Shown here piece after piece: positions 36,763 through 46,666 of a stretch of DNA of 64,000 nucleotides (position 1 is the first letter of the stretch; the number at the start of each line of letters is the position of its first letter). Location of the stretch: positions 124,001 to 188,000 of the forward strand of contig JAJYOK010000002.1 of NCBI GenBank assembly GCA_021796215.1, given 5' to 3'. This DNA is from Bacteroidota bacterium (GTDB lineage: Bacteria; Bacteroidota; Ignavibacteria; UBA10030; UBA8401). Made by a program: the position numbers and the translations under genes. The notes beneath the pieces are model-generated. The model searched no databases. It was not told the DNA's origin and saw only the letters and a list, made by a program, of their open reading frames with translations.

Positions 36763-37392
36763 TCAACCACGAATTGTAAAGAACAAGTACACAGCAATTC
36801 CCGTCGCTGCGATGATAATCATCGGTTCTGCAAGACGTTCTATAAAAGGTGCTTCAGGAATAATCCCTTGCGCTACTGCGCGGCTCGAAGATTCCAGCGA
36901 TGCAATCTGAGAAATTGGAATTGTATCTGTGAAACTCCGCTCAACGGTTCCTGCCCACATCACCTGGCGATTGCTTGCATTTACGATTGTGCCGCGCATT
37001 TGCAACTTCGCTCTTCGCGCAGCCTTTCGCTCTCCTAAAAAAGTTTCACTGAACGGATTTTCATATTGAACACTCACATGCGAGACTGTCAACGACACGA
37101 TTGCATCAACATTCGTTTCCTGCAGAAAGACGGAACGAAACCGTTTCTTCATCTCTTCAAGAATGACATAGTGAAAAGTGTGAGTAACCGAATCCGTGTC
37201 AAACACAATTGCGATCGCTGAGGAATCTGTCGCAGGCAGCTGCGCTGCAATACTGTCGGTTGCTTCAGCACAGAGCCGGGAAAAAATATCGCCATTGGTC
37301 GGAATATTTTCTTCGTTCGATGCGAAGCACACCGCAGACGCAGCGATGAACATGAGAAGCAAACGCCAGTATCGAGCTTGTTTCAAACTCAT
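36763..37392 (-). CDS. Unknown exported protein with C-terminal membrane helix
   Basis: 209 residues. Signal-like N-terminus (LLLMFIAASAVCFAS), a periplasmic mixed alpha/beta domain (about 30-175; GTIVNASNRQVMWAGTVERSF) and a last membrane helix (about 190-206). The layout suggests a periplasmic domain tethered at the C-terminus. I do not recognise the family. It overlaps gdhA by one base. Confidence 0.6.
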   Translation of the reverse strand: MSLKQARYWRLLLMFIAASAVCFASNEENIPTNGDIFSRLCAEATDSIAAQLPATDSSAIAIVFDTDSVTHTFHYVILEEMKKRFRSVFLQETNVDAIVSLTVSHVSVQYENPFSETFLGERKAARRAKLQMRGTIVNASNRQVMWAGTVERSFTDTIPISQIASLESSSRAVAQGIIPEAPFIERLAEPMIIIAATGIAVYLFFTIRG

Positions 37393-38714
37393 CAGGCATA
37401 GATTCCGCGGAGTTTCAATGTCTTTGCCACCTTATCAATCGCGATGATATAGGCACCGATTCTCAACGAGACTTTGTAATGTTCTGCTGTGGAATACACC
37501 GCTTCAAACGCATTTTTCATCATGCGTTCCAACCGCCGATTGACGCGCTCAATTGACCAGAAATATCCAACGCGGTCCTGCACCCATTCAAAATATGAAA
37601 CGGTAACTCCGCCGGCGTTTGCAAGAATGTCCGGGATAACAACTATGCCTTTGTTTTGCAGAATAGGATCCGCTTTTGCCATTGTAGGACCATTGGCTCC
37701 TTCACAAATGATTTTCGCTTTGATCTTGGCAGCATTTTTCGGCGTGATCTGATCTTCCTTTGCCGCCGGAACCAGTACATCACATTCAAGTTCAAGAAGT
37801 TCTGCCTGTGTAATTTTTTCTGCGCCGGGAAAACCATTCAACACTTTGTGATCTCGCGCCCATTCAATTGCTTTCGCAACATCAACGCCCTTTTTGTTGT
37901 AATAACCGCCGGTAACATCGCCCACGGCAACAACTTTACATCCCTGCTGCTGCAACAGCAATGCCGACACGGAACCAACGTTTCCGAAACCTTGTACGAC
38001 GACCGAAGTTTCTTTCGGCTTCATTCCTAATTTTTCCATTGCACCGAGCGTAACAATCATGACACCGCGTCCCGTCGCTTCGCGGCGCCCGACAGATCCG
38101 CCGATAATAAGCGGCTTACCCGTCACAACAGCTGTTGAGGTGCGTTTCATGTGCATACTGTACGTATCCATGATCCACGCCATGACCTGCTCATTCGTTC
38201 CCATATCCGGCGCCGGAATATCGCGGTCTTCTCCGAAAATATCGAGCATGTTCGCCGTATAGCGCCGGGTAATCTTTTCAAGCTCGACAGGAGTGAGCTT
38301 TGACGGATCACACCGCACACCTCCTTTTGCACCGCCGAAAGGAATATTTACAACAGCGCACTTCCACGTCATCCATGCGGCGAGTGCTTTCACTTCATCT
38401 ATATTTACGTCAGGCGCAAAGCGCAAACCGCCTTTTGAGGGCCCGAGAATATCGTTATGAATAACACGGAATCCTTCAAAAATTTCCACTTCGCCGTTAT
38501 CCATTTGAATCGGAATGGAAACAATCACTTGTTTCGCCGGTGTCTTGAGAAAATCATACACTCCCCGTTCCAGCCCCAGCAATTCTGCTGCGACATCGAA
38601 ACGTTCCATCATTGATTCAAAAGGATTTTCTTTGTCTTTGATCGGTGCGGGCTCTTGATACGTGAGTGTGTCATTTACATTCAACCCTAAAGGGGCTTTC
38701 AACTGGTTGTCCAT
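37392..38714 (-). CDS. gdhA: Glutamate dehydrogenase (Glu/Leu/Phe/Val family)
   Basis: 440 residues from the ATG at 38714 (GGAGG about 11 bases upstream). Active-site Lys in PFGGAKGGVRCDP, substrate-side KGGLRFAP, and NAD(P) Rossmann motif VVQGFGNVGSVSA. Length and the FEWVQDRVGYFWS motif fit glutamate dehydrogenases that link 2-oxoglutarate and glutamate. Confidence 0.94.
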   Translation of the reverse strand: MDNQLKAPLGLNVNDTLTYQEPAPIKDKENPFESMMERFDVAAELLGLERGVYDFLKTPAKQVIVSIPIQMDNGEVEIFEGFRVIHNDILGPSKGGLRFAPDVNIDEVKALAAWMTWKCAVVNIPFGGAKGGVRCDPSKLTPVELEKITRRYTANMLDIFGEDRDIPAPDMGTNEQVMAWIMDTYSMHMKRTSTAVVTGKPLIIGGSVGRREATGRGVMIVTLGAMEKLGMKPKETSVVVQGFGNVGSVSALLLQQQGCKVVAVGDVTGGYYNKKGVDVAKAIEWARDHKVLNGFPGAEKITQAELLELECDVLVPAAKEDQITPKNAAKIKAKIICEGANGPTMAKADPILQNKGIVVIPDILANAGGVTVSYFEWVQDRVGYFWSIERVNRRLERMMKNAFEAVYSTAEHYKVSLRIGAYIIAIDKVAKTLKLRGIYA

Positions 38715-38718
38715 ATTT

Positions 38719-39573
38719 TTAAATGCCTCCCGTTGCCATCTGTTCCAGACGTGCAATTCGTTCTTCAATTGGCGGGTGCGTGGAGAATAATTTCATCATA
38801 CTCCTGCCCCGCAGTGGATTAACGATAAAGAGATGTGACGTTACAGGCTGTGCACTCTGCAACGGATGTGTTTCATTGCCGCGCTCTAATTTACGAAGAG
38901 CGTTGGCAAGTCCTAACGGTTTGTGAGAAAGTTTTGCTCCGCCTTCATCGGCAGAAAATTCGCGCGAACGCGAGATCGCAAGTTGAATTAATACTGCAGC
39001 AAGCGGGGCAAGAATAAGCAGCGCCAATTCGGCAAACGCATTTCCCGAATCGCGGTCACTGCGCCTTCCGCCGCCGAACATTAGTGTCCAGCCCGCCATG
39101 CGCGCAATAAATGTAATCGTGCCTGCCATAGTCGCGACAATGGTGCCTGTAAGAATATCGCGGTGCTTCACATGAGCAAGCTCGTGAGCGATGACGCCTT
39201 CCAATTCGTCTTCGCTTAACAAGTGCAGAATTCCTTCCGTTGCAGCAACAGCCGCGTGGTCAGGATTTCTTCCCGTCGCAAAGGCATTGGGGGTTTCTTC
39301 CGGAATGATGTACACTCTCGGCATGGGAATCTGTGCTTCCGTCGAAAGCTTTCGAACAATCCGGAATAATTTCGGCGCTTCAGATTCTGTTGCTTCACGT
39401 GCTTTGTACATCATCAACACCATTTTGTCGGAAAACCAATACATCCCGACATTCATTACCAGCGAAAAAAGAAATGCTGTCACCAAGCCTTGCTCTCCTG
39501 CTACTGCATCGCCGATGAGCAGGAGAACACCCATCATCAGCGTCATGAGAAAAACAGTCTTCAGCGTATTCAT
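38719..39573 (-). CDS. htpX: Membrane zinc metalloprotease HtpX
   Basis: 284 residues. Two N-terminal helices, HELAHVKHRDIL (HExxH) near 128, two more helices, and SREFSADEGGAKLS with the third Glu ligand. The C-terminus STHPPIEERIARLEQM is typical. HtpX clears damaged membrane proteins. It heads the long minus-strand run. Confidence 0.95.
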   Translation of the reverse strand: MNTLKTVFLMTLMMGVLLLIGDAVAGEQGLVTAFLFSLVMNVGMYWFSDKMVLMMYKAREATESEAPKLFRIVRKLSTEAQIPMPRVYIIPEETPNAFATGRNPDHAAVAATEGILHLLSEDELEGVIAHELAHVKHRDILTGTIVATMAGTITFIARMAGWTLMFGGGRRSDRDSGNAFAELALLILAPLAAVLIQLAISRSREFSADEGGAKLSHKPLGLANALRKLERGNETHPLQSAQPVTSHLFIVNPLRGRSMMKLFSTHPPIEERIARLEQMATGGI

Positions 39574-39708
39574 TCTTCTAATTCCTTTTCACAGGATTGT
39601 CTAAAATAGGCAAAATTTGCTCGATTTTCAAGGGACGAATTGGCAGAGACGTAGAGTGAAATTCTGAAAAGAAAACAAATCTTCGGAGGGAAAAATTTCG
39701 AGTTGTTA

Positions 39709-40569
39709 TTAAGGGATGCGGTGCTTCTTCACTGCGTTTTGCAATTGCTCGATTGTGAAATCAGGCGAGTCATCAACAAAATGGCGGGAAAAACGGCGCG
39801 CGCGGCGAATTTCTTCATCATCAACATCTGCCACAATCATGTCCTCATCAAAGAGTTTTGCGGTCACGGCGACGTTGCCTGACGGCGTTATGATTTCTGA
39901 GCCTCCCCAAAAGCTCACACCGTCTTCAATGCCTACACGATTGGAAAATACAAGATAGGAACTTAGCAGCCGCGCGTACGTTTTATGATGTTCGCTATTC
40001 ACTACCGCATTGGAAAGTTTCTCATGAGGCCCGGACAATCGCGCGGGACTCGCGGCAAGCGCAATGATTATCGTTGCGCCGGAATGTGCATGAATGTACG
40101 GAAGCGAAAGATGCCACAGGTCTTCACAGATAAGAATGCCTAGCTTGCCATATTTGGAAGAAAACGGAACGACCGACTTTCCCTGATTGAAATAACGCAT
40201 TTCTTCAAACATGCCGTACGTCGGCGGATAAATTTTTCGATGTCCTGAATATATCTTTCCATCTTCAAAAACAAAAGCCGAATTATAGATGCCGAAATTT
40301 TCCGCTTCTTCGACACCGCCGGCAATAATTGTAACTGACCGGCTTAGCCGTATCAACTCAGCTATCTCAGGCTTTGGAGACACAACATTGACGGCAACAT
40401 CCCAATTCAAATCACGAACGGAATAACCGGTAAGACTCAACTCTGGAAATACAACGATCTGCGCTTTCTGCTTAATCGCCTTCTTCACAAAAGCGACATG
40501 GCGTTTCACATTGCCGGAAAGGTTTCCGACAGCGGCATCAACTTGAGCTACGGCAATTTTAAATCTCAT
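39709..40569 (-). CDS. Carbon-nitrogen hydrolase (nitrilase superfamily), NAD synthetase amidase-like
   Basis: 286 residues. The Glu-Lys-Cys triad is present: FPELSLTGY, HRKIYPPTYGMFEE and ILICEDLWHLS. The stretch IYPPTYGMFEEMRYF resembles the glutaminase domain of NAD synthetases and related amidases, but no synthetase domain is attached. It should release ammonia from an amide; the partner is unknown. Confidence 0.9.
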   Translation of the reverse strand: MRFKIAVAQVDAAVGNLSGNVKRHVAFVKKAIKQKAQIVVFPELSLTGYSVRDLNWDVAVNVVSPKPEIAELIRLSRSVTIIAGGVEEAENFGIYNSAFVFEDGKIYSGHRKIYPPTYGMFEEMRYFNQGKSVVPFSSKYGKLGILICEDLWHLSLPYIHAHSGATIIIALAASPARLSGPHEKLSNAVVNSEHHKTYARLLSSYLVFSNRVGIEDGVSFWGGSEIITPSGNVAVTAKLFDEDMIVADVDDEEIRRARRFSRHFVDDSPDFTIEQLQNAVKKHRIP

Positions 40570-40592
40570 CGAGGAATTCTTTCGTGAACATT

Positions 40593-41048
40593 CTATGAGA
40601 CGACAACATCATCGGGAAGCTCATTCGGGTTACTGCCGCGAGCCGGAAATTCCTTCTGCAACACAGCACCGATTTCCTTTATCATTGAACAAATGCCGTG
40701 GCAAAATTTTCCATCTTTAAAATGACTGCTCATCGTATCAGCAAGAGAGTCCCAGAACTTATCCGGCACCTTCTTATGAATTCCTTCATCACCGACAATG
40801 TGAAACGCACGGTCGGCAACGCAAATAAACAGCAGCACTCCTGTTTTTTCTTCGGTCTTGTTCATTCCAAGATGATGAAATTCCCGCAGGGCAAGTTCGG
40901 CAATAGAAAATTTTCTGTCGCGCCATCCGCGCCTGCGCCGGATACTGACACGAATTTCTCCGGAAGTTTTTCCTTCAGCTTCGGAAATTGTACGCGCAAT
41001 CGTGCGCAGTTCTTCTTCTGTCAATAATGGCGGAGATGAAATATGCAT
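40593..41048 (-). CDS. TPM-domain protein (soluble)
   Basis: 151 residues from the ATG at 41048 (GAGGAAG upstream); a longer frame would overlap the response regulator gene. TPM domain: LTEEELRTIARTISEAEGKTSGEIRVSI, then VLLFICVADRAFHIVGDEGIH. No signal or membrane helix, unlike the TPM protein at 45912, so it may be a cytoplasmic partner of the LemA-TPM pair. Activity unknown. Confidence 0.8.
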   Translation of the reverse strand: MHISSPPLLTEEELRTIARTISEAEGKTSGEIRVSIRRRRGWRDRKFSIAELALREFHHLGMNKTEEKTGVLLFICVADRAFHIVGDEGIHKKVPDKFWDSLADTMSSHFKDGKFCHGICSMIKEIGAVLQKEFPARGSNPNELPDDVVVS

Positions 41049-41061
41049 AGTAAAATCTTCC

Positions 41062-41790
41062 TCAACCTGAAATGTCAATCATTTTAATATCTTTGATATA
41101 CGGAACAGTCTTATCTTCTTTCAACGCCTTAAGCTTGTTAATCTTTAACTGCATGCGATCAACATGCTCGCTGATAATTTTCAAATACATGCTCACATCT
41201 TTGGCAATGGAGCTTTGCAACAGAAACTGGACGTTAAGCTTCATCCCTTCAAGCGGTGCAAAGAGATCCTGACTAATTCCCAACACAAGCTCCTGAATCG
41301 CCTCAACACGCTTTCCGCTGATCTCTAATTCAGAAAGTTCGCCGCGCAAACGCACCCGTTCCACCACGCTCATAATTGTCCGCGGCAGAACCGGCGTTGA
41401 GATTTCTTCCTTCACAAGAAAATCTTCCACACCAAGCTTCATCGTTTCAACAGCAAGATTGAAATCGCGATTGATGGTGATGAACACGACCGGAATACTG
41501 ATGCCGTGTTCAATCAGTCCTCGCGTCACTTCTACACCGTTCATTCCCGGCAAATAATAATCCATAAGAATGATGTCGAAGTCAGTATTCGCCTTTACTT
41601 CTTCCAATCCTTCTTCGCCGCTTCGCTTCCATGTCAAATGAAAGCTGTGGTCGGGATAATTGCTGAGATAATGCTCCACCAGTTTCCCGAAATCCTGATT
41701 GTCTTCAACCAGCAATATTTTTATTGGCTCATCCAAAATACCGCTCACATGATTATGATGGCAAAAGTGCGATGGCGCTCCAATATTCAT
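41062..41790 (-). CDS. Response regulator with degenerate DHp-like C-terminal domain
   Basis: 242 residues. Receiver domain about 20-145 with the acidic pair (LLVEDNQD), phospho-Asp (ILMDYYLPG), Thr (VFITINRD) and Lys (DFLVKEE). The C-terminal about 85 residues are helical and match a histidine-kinase DHp domain, but the H-box reads ISQDLFAPL, with Gln in place of His. No ATPase or DNA-binding domain follows. The start may be the GTG at 41748, four bases after the preceding stop, since the ATG at 41790 overlaps that gene by 38 bases. Confidence 0.85.
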   Translation of the reverse strand: MNIGAPSHFCHHNHVSGILDEPIKILLVEDNQDFGKLVEHYLSNYPDHSFHLTWKRSGEEGLEEVKANTDFDIILMDYYLPGMNGVEVTRGLIEHGISIPVVFITINRDFNLAVETMKLGVEDFLVKEEISTPVLPRTIMSVVERVRLRGELSELEISGKRVEAIQELVLGISQDLFAPLEGMKLNVQFLLQSSIAKDVSMYLKIISEHVDRMQLKINKLKALKEDKTVPYIKDIKMIDISG

Positions 41791-42175
41791 AAACCGCCAT
41801 TACGATGGCAAAAAAATCGCCAAACACGATTGATTTGCTCATAAAAGTATTCGCGCCAAGCTGGTACGCATGGCGCACATCTTCCACGCGATCAGAACTG
41901 CTCAGAACAATGACCGGTATTCGTCGAAAGCGTTCGGATTGTTTCAGAAATTGTAAAATTTCTTTCCCGTCGCGCCCGGGCAAATTCAGGTCTAGAAAAA
42001 TCAAGTCCGGGTACACAGCATCTTTCCAAGAATCAAACGCATTCATCGCACTCTCTCCATCGTGAACGATGGAAAGAGCAACGTCGGGGTCAACCTTTTC
42101 GAACGCACGGCTGAGAATTCGAATATGATCGTCGTTGTCTTCGATAAAAAGTATTGATAATGTCTTGCGTTCCAT
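41753..42175 (-). CDS. Single-domain response regulator (Rcp1 type)
   Basis: 140 residues, receiver domain only: FIEDNDDHIRIL, phospho-Asp in LIFLDLNLPGRDG, VLSSSD and FMSKS (the Lys). Typical of phosphotransfer regulators next to phytochrome-like kinases. It lies nine bases after the histidine kinase gene and should be its partner. Confidence 0.92.
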   Translation of the reverse strand: MERKTLSILFIEDNDDHIRILSRAFEKVDPDVALSIVHDGESAMNAFDSWKDAVYPDLIFLDLNLPGRDGKEILQFLKQSERFRRIPVIVLSSSDRVEDVRHAYQLGANTFMSKSIVFGDFFAIVMAVYEYWSAIALLPS

Positions 42176-42184
42176 GCTCTCTCG

Positions 42185-44755
42185 CTATTTGGGAAGCGAA
42201 AAATAAAATGTCGTTCCCTTGCCGACTTCCGAATCAAGCCAAATCTGTCCTTGATACAGCTCGATAATTTTTTTCACAATCGCCAAGCCTGCGCCGGTTC
42301 CTTCATACTCATCTTTCAAATGAAGCCGCTGAAAGATAACAAATATTTTTTCGAAAAATCGTCTTTCAATTCCCAGCCCGTTGTCTTCAATACTGAACAA
42401 TATCTGCCGGTCATCTTCCTCAACCGAAATTGTGATCTTCGGGTCGGGTTTGTCGTTGAATTTAATCGCATTGGAAATCAAATTCCGAAAGACAAGCTTC
42501 ATTTGCGTCGGATTGCAACGATACTTCGGATAATGTTCAGGTTGAATAAGAGTAATCTTTTTTTCTTGAATTGAAAATTTCAAATCTTCCAGCGCGTCGG
42601 CAATTACCGTTTCTAACGGCACCATTTCCATCGCTTCCGCTAAGCGCGACACGCGCGAAAGCTGCAGCAATTCGTTGATCAATTCTTTCATCCGTACGCA
42701 CGACTGGACTATAGATTGCAAATATGTTGTTGCCTGATCGTCGCGGCCGCGGGAAAATTCATTAAGAAGAATTTTGCTGTATCCTTCCACTGTGATCAAC
42801 GGTTCTTTCAAATCGTGAGAGACAACGTACGTGAAATCATCCAGCTCGCGGTTACGATTCTGAATCTGAATTGACTTCCTCACCGTTTCGTCATAGAGCC
42901 CGGCTTTCTCAAGCGCAATTGCACCGAGGTTTGCAAAATTCTCAAGCAGCCGCATGTGCGTCTCGTTGTATAACGACGGCACATTACTTTGAATCGCCAA
43001 GATACCGATAATCTTCTGCTTGGAAAGCATCGGCACATAAATAAGCGAAAACATCTGATTGGATCCTTCGCGTATCGCGCTGCCGGAAACAATGGGACCA
43101 GAGTTCGCAGCAAGCTCAATTACGGATTCTCTTTTCTCAATCACTTTTGCGACGCTTGAATGTTGTTCCACATCCCGCCGGATTGATGAAGGCTGAACAT
43201 GGTGAAATTCCCCATTGATAATTTCATAGCTTGCTACCGATGTAATCGTACGCGATTCTTCGTTGTACAGATCAACGCTGAACGCGTCGAACAGAAGAAC
43301 TTCGCGTAAATGCTGCAGGAGCGTTTCACAAATTTCCTCAGCATTTAATTTTGCAGTTAAGTCACGGCTCACTTCGTACAGCACACGAAGCCGTTCCAAC
43401 TGTGTTTTGTTTTCTTCTTCCAATTGTTTCCGGCTCGAAATATCGCGCGCCATATTCATCATTGCCACCGGGTGTCCAAACGCATTGAACAGCAATGTCG
43501 TGTTCATGCTTACCGCAATGATTTTCCCTTCTTTGTTTCTCCAATGAACATCGAAATCGAGCAGATATTTTCTCTTCCTCAACTCGGAAATCCAGAGCAG
43601 GTAACGTGACATATCCTCTTCAAGAAGCCACTGGTACGGGAAGACTTGACCGATCGCTTCCGGTTTTTTCAAACCGGTGATGTGTTCAAATGCTTCGTTC
43701 ACCTGCAGCACCTTGCCTTCAAGATCCGTCACGACAAGCGCATCGCCGACAGTAAGGATGCCGTCAATAACTGTGCGAAACATCTGCTCGGATTGCTGGA
43801 TTTCATTTTCAAAATGTTTTCTTCGCGTAATGTCGCGGTGAATACCAAGCGCAGACTGTTTACCTTCGTAATCTACCATGCTCACCATTACTTCAACGTC
43901 GAAAGTCTCGCCGTTTTTCCTCAGCCCTTTGTATTCATAACGGGAAGGAGCAACTCTTCCTTCAGCGCGGGCGCGGCTTCGTTCCGTTACACGTTCGCGA
44001 TCTTCATTCGCAATTACAGTCAAAATTGATTTCCCTACCAGATTGCCCGGATCCGCGTAATGATGCATTTTTGCAAAAGCAGGATTGACATACACAAACT
44101 TCATGTCCCGCACCACCGCCATACCATCGCTCAGGTTCTCGATAAGCGAACGATGACTTTCGAGGTTTTTCATCGAATGCTTTTGACAATCCTCAATCTT
44201 CAACAGCATACCAATACGGTGCACCAACGTCTGCGAAAGAAGCTCAAGCTCCTTTTCATTTACGAGATGCGGCGGGGCAACTACTTCAACTACGCCGGCG
44301 GTTTGTTTTTGTGCAACAGCGGGAAGACGAACAACAATGTGGCGAGAAAAACGAACCGGCATACCGTTGACCTTTTTCGCCGGAATTGTAGAAGGCTTTT
44401 GTTCTGCGATAACACGCTTCAGATGAGAATCAGTCCGGGTATGCTTCGCGATCTTTGCCGCAACGGTGTCAGAATAACCGGAACTGCCGAGCACAATTAT
44501 TTCATCCTCATCTACACGGTACAACGTCAGTGCATCAATCCCGAGCAAATGTTGAAGCTGAGGAAGAAATTTACTCACGGATTTCGCCAATGTCTCTTTC
44601 CCATTGCTATTGGGCAGAAAACGATCATTGAGCGCCGAAAAAATCCGGTCAAGTTTTTCTAATTTTGTCAATGTTGTAGAGACGCTTTTCACGGTTAGCT
44701 GTTCTTTTTCCAAAGGCATTCCTTTGGAACATGGATCGTGTTTAGGTTCACTCAA
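42185..44755 (-). CDS. Multi-domain sensor histidine kinase (GAF-PAS-PAS-GAF-HisKA-HATPase)
   Basis: 856 residues with no clear membrane helix, so likely cytoplasmic. A GAF-like domain at about 50-195, PAS domains at about 205-320 and 325-450, a GAF domain at about 460-620, HisKA (VVSHDLKEPLITVEGYSK, His near 645) and HATPase_c with N box (FRNLISNAIKFN), G1 (EDNGLGI) and G2 (GTGAGLAIV). Signal unknown. It is the first gene of a three-gene two-component unit. Confidence 0.93.
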   Translation of the reverse strand: MSEPKHDPCSKGMPLEKEQLTVKSVSTTLTKLEKLDRIFSALNDRFLPNSNGKETLAKSVSKFLPQLQHLLGIDALTLYRVDEDEIIVLGSSGYSDTVAAKIAKHTRTDSHLKRVIAEQKPSTIPAKKVNGMPVRFSRHIVVRLPAVAQKQTAGVVEVVAPPHLVNEKELELLSQTLVHRIGMLLKIEDCQKHSMKNLESHRSLIENLSDGMAVVRDMKFVYVNPAFAKMHHYADPGNLVGKSILTVIANEDRERVTERSRARAEGRVAPSRYEYKGLRKNGETFDVEVMVSMVDYEGKQSALGIHRDITRRKHFENEIQQSEQMFRTVIDGILTVGDALVVTDLEGKVLQVNEAFEHITGLKKPEAIGQVFPYQWLLEEDMSRYLLWISELRKRKYLLDFDVHWRNKEGKIIAVSMNTTLLFNAFGHPVAMMNMARDISSRKQLEEENKTQLERLRVLYEVSRDLTAKLNAEEICETLLQHLREVLLFDAFSVDLYNEESRTITSVASYEIINGEFHHVQPSSIRRDVEQHSSVAKVIEKRESVIELAANSGPIVSGSAIREGSNQMFSLIYVPMLSKQKIIGILAIQSNVPSLYNETHMRLLENFANLGAIALEKAGLYDETVRKSIQIQNRNRELDDFTYVVSHDLKEPLITVEGYSKILLNEFSRGRDDQATTYLQSIVQSCVRMKELINELLQLSRVSRLAEAMEMVPLETVIADALEDLKFSIQEKKITLIQPEHYPKYRCNPTQMKLVFRNLISNAIKFNDKPDPKITISVEEDDRQILFSIEDNGLGIERRFFEKIFVIFQRLHLKDEYEGTGAGLAIVKKIIELYQGQIWLDSEVGKGTTFYFSLPK

Positions 44756-44760
44756 AAAAA

Positions 44761-45777
44761 TTACGGCATTGTCCTTCCAACTAACTCAGCCGCAGAACGC
44801 AGGGAATTCATCAAACGGAGAAACGTGTCGGGTTTCAACGATTGAAACCCATCGGACAACGCTGCTTCCGGATGCAGATGAACTTCCATCATCAATCCGT
44901 CTGCGCCGGCAACAATCGCCGCTTGCGCCAGCGGAGGGACCAAATCCCACGCGCCGGTACCGTGGCTTGGATCAACAATAATCGGCAAGTGAGAAAGTTT
45001 TTTTATGAGCGGTACCGCATTGAGATCGAGTGTATTGCGCGTGTACGTTTCAAATGTACGAATGCCGCGTTCACATAAAATAACGTTATAATTTCCTTTT
45101 GAAAGAATGTATTCCGCAGCCATGAGCAGTTCTTCAATCGTTGCCGCAAAAGAACGCTTCAGTAAAACCGGCTTGCCAAGCTCGCCCGCTTTTTCAAGCA
45201 GCGAAAAATTGTACATGTTGCGGGCGCCGATTTGAAGAATATCGGAATGTTCTGCAACAAGCGAAAGTGTTTCTGCATCCTTCACTTCCGTCACAACGCT
45301 CAAGCCTGTCCGCTCGGCGGCTTCTTTCAGATATTCTAGGCCTTCAAGCTTCAATCCTTGAAACGCATACGGCGAAGTGCGCGGTTTAAATGCACCGCCG
45401 CGTAAAAATTTCGCTCCTGCGCTTTTTACAAGTTCGGCTACTTCTAAAATCTGACTGCGGCTTTCAACCGAACACGGCCCGGCAATAATGCCGATCTCTT
45501 TTCCTCCGAAACTTCCTTTTCCTACCGCAACGACAGTCTGTTCCGGCTTAAAATCCCTGCTGACCAGTTTAAACGGCTTGGAAACCGAAACGCAATCAAC
45601 AACACCAGGCAGTGTGAGAAAAATTTCAGAATCAACTTTTGCTTTGTTGCCTGTGATTCCAATTGCAACGCGCTGAACGCCGGGAATTTCGTGCGGAGTG
45701 AATCCAAGTTCAGTAACGCGGTTCTTTACAGTTTCAATTTCTTTTCGTGAAGCGTCAGTCTTTAATAAAATTAACAT
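44761..45777 (-). CDS. aroF: 3-deoxy-7-phosphoheptulonate (DAHP) synthase, type I-beta
   Basis: 338 residues. An N-terminal ferredoxin-like regulatory domain (about 1-75, [14 protein letters not shown]) is joined to the barrel with [44 protein letters not shown] and VDPSHGTG. This Thermotoga-type arrangement is fed back by Tyr or Phe through the N-domain. First step of aromatic amino acid synthesis. It lies just before the kinase gene in the same direction. Confidence 0.95.
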   Translation of the reverse strand: MLILLKTDASRKEIETVKNRVTELGFTPHEIPGVQRVAIGITGNKAKVDSEIFLTLPGVVDCVSVSKPFKLVSRDFKPEQTVVAVGKGSFGGKEIGIIAGPCSVESRSQILEVAELVKSAGAKFLRGGAFKPRTSPYAFQGLKLEGLEYLKEAAERTGLSVVTEVKDAETLSLVAEHSDILQIGARNMYNFSLLEKAGELGKPVLLKRSFAATIEELLMAAEYILSKGNYNVILCERGIRTFETYTRNTLDLNAVPLIKKLSHLPIIVDPSHGTGAWDLVPPLAQAAIVAGADGLMMEVHLHPEAALSDGFQSLKPDTFLRLMNSLRSAAELVGRTMP

Positions 45778-45802
45778 TCAGTACTTTAACTTACTTGGTT
45801 TG

Positions 45803-45908
45803 TGTTCTGAGTTTTGAGTTTCGGGTTTCTACTTTCGCACTTTTAACTGTCAACGTGAATCATGTATCCTGAAACATGAATCACTCCAAACTCAAAACCC
45901 GAAACATT
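45803..45908. repeat. Degenerate short-word inverted tract B (TTTTGAG/CGGGTTT words)
   Basis: Left arm (45803-45830) has GTTTTGAGTTTCGGGTTT; right arm (45882-45908) has AACTCAAAACCCGAAAC, its complement in shuffled order. Between them GTGAATCATGT (45855-45865) and ACATGAATCAC (45874-45884) form a near-perfect inner hairpin. It lies between aroF and the TPM gene. Confidence 0.6.
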
Positions 45909-45911
45909 TTC

Positions 45912-46661
45912 TCACCATCCTCCGCTTGCACCACCGCCGCCAAACCCGCCGCCTCCGCCGGAAAAACCGCCAAATCCTCCGCCGCCTCCAAAGCCGCCTC
46001 CACCGCCGCCGAAGAAACCGCCGCCGCCCCATCCGCCCCAATATGTTGAGCGATGGTACCCACGCGAGGAAACTCCGTACCGGCGGCCGCCGGTAAATAA
46101 ACTGGAAAAGAGAACAAAGAAAATTCCGAATGTAAGCAGCAATGCGCCCCACGAAACGACATTATCCGAACGACGGGACGCTTTGTACTCTCCCCTCGTT
46201 GCTTGCATAATGGCAGTGATGCCGTTTTGTATACCGCCGAAAAAATCTCCTTGCTGAAAACGCGGACGAATTTCATGACGAATGATCTGGTCGCACAACG
46301 CATCCGGCAACACTCCTTCCAAACCGTAGCCAACTTCAATCGTCATTTTTTTATCATCTTTTGCGATGAGAAGAAGCACGCCGTTGTCTTTTCCCTTTGC
46401 ACCGATCTTGTTTTGTTCCGCAACCTTGATCCCGAAATCACGAATATCATTTTCGCCAATCGTCGGTATCATTAGAACAACAACTTGATTGGAGGTAGAA
46501 TCTTCAAATGTTTTCAACTGCGATTCTAAGGTCTGCCATTCGCTGTACGAAAGCGTATTGGTGAAGTCCGTGACACGCTCGTGAATCTGCGGCACCGCCA
46601 CGTCTTGTGCCGACACACGAAAAGCAATGAGCAAGAGAAAAAACGGAATGATTTTTTTCAT
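45912..46661 (-). CDS. TPM-domain membrane protein with Gly-rich C-terminus (YgcG type)
   Basis: 249 residues: signal peptide (ends near VSAQD), TPM domain (about 30-165; VTDFTNTLSYSEWQTLE, KMTIEVGYGLEGVLPD), one membrane helix (about 175-192) and a Gly/Phe-rich tail. Known partner of LemA-family proteins; starts five bases after lemA. Function in the envelope is not settled. Confidence 0.9.
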   Translation of the reverse strand: MKKIIPFFLLLIAFRVSAQDVAVPQIHERVTDFTNTLSYSEWQTLESQLKTFEDSTSNQVVVLMIPTIGENDIRDFGIKVAEQNKIGAKGKDNGVLLLIAKDDKKMTIEVGYGLEGVLPDALCDQIIRHEIRPRFQQGDFFGGIQNGITAIMQATRGEYKASRRSDNVVSWGALLLTFGIFFVLFSSLFTGGRRYGVSSRGYHRSTYWGGWGGGGFFGGGGGGFGGGGGFGGFSGGGGGFGGGGASGGW

Positions 46662-46666
46662 TGGAA

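Noticed and set aside
45892-46339. Two minus-strand frames rich in Arg/Ala within the TPM gene
   Set aside because: They are alternate-frame readings of the Gly-rich tail.
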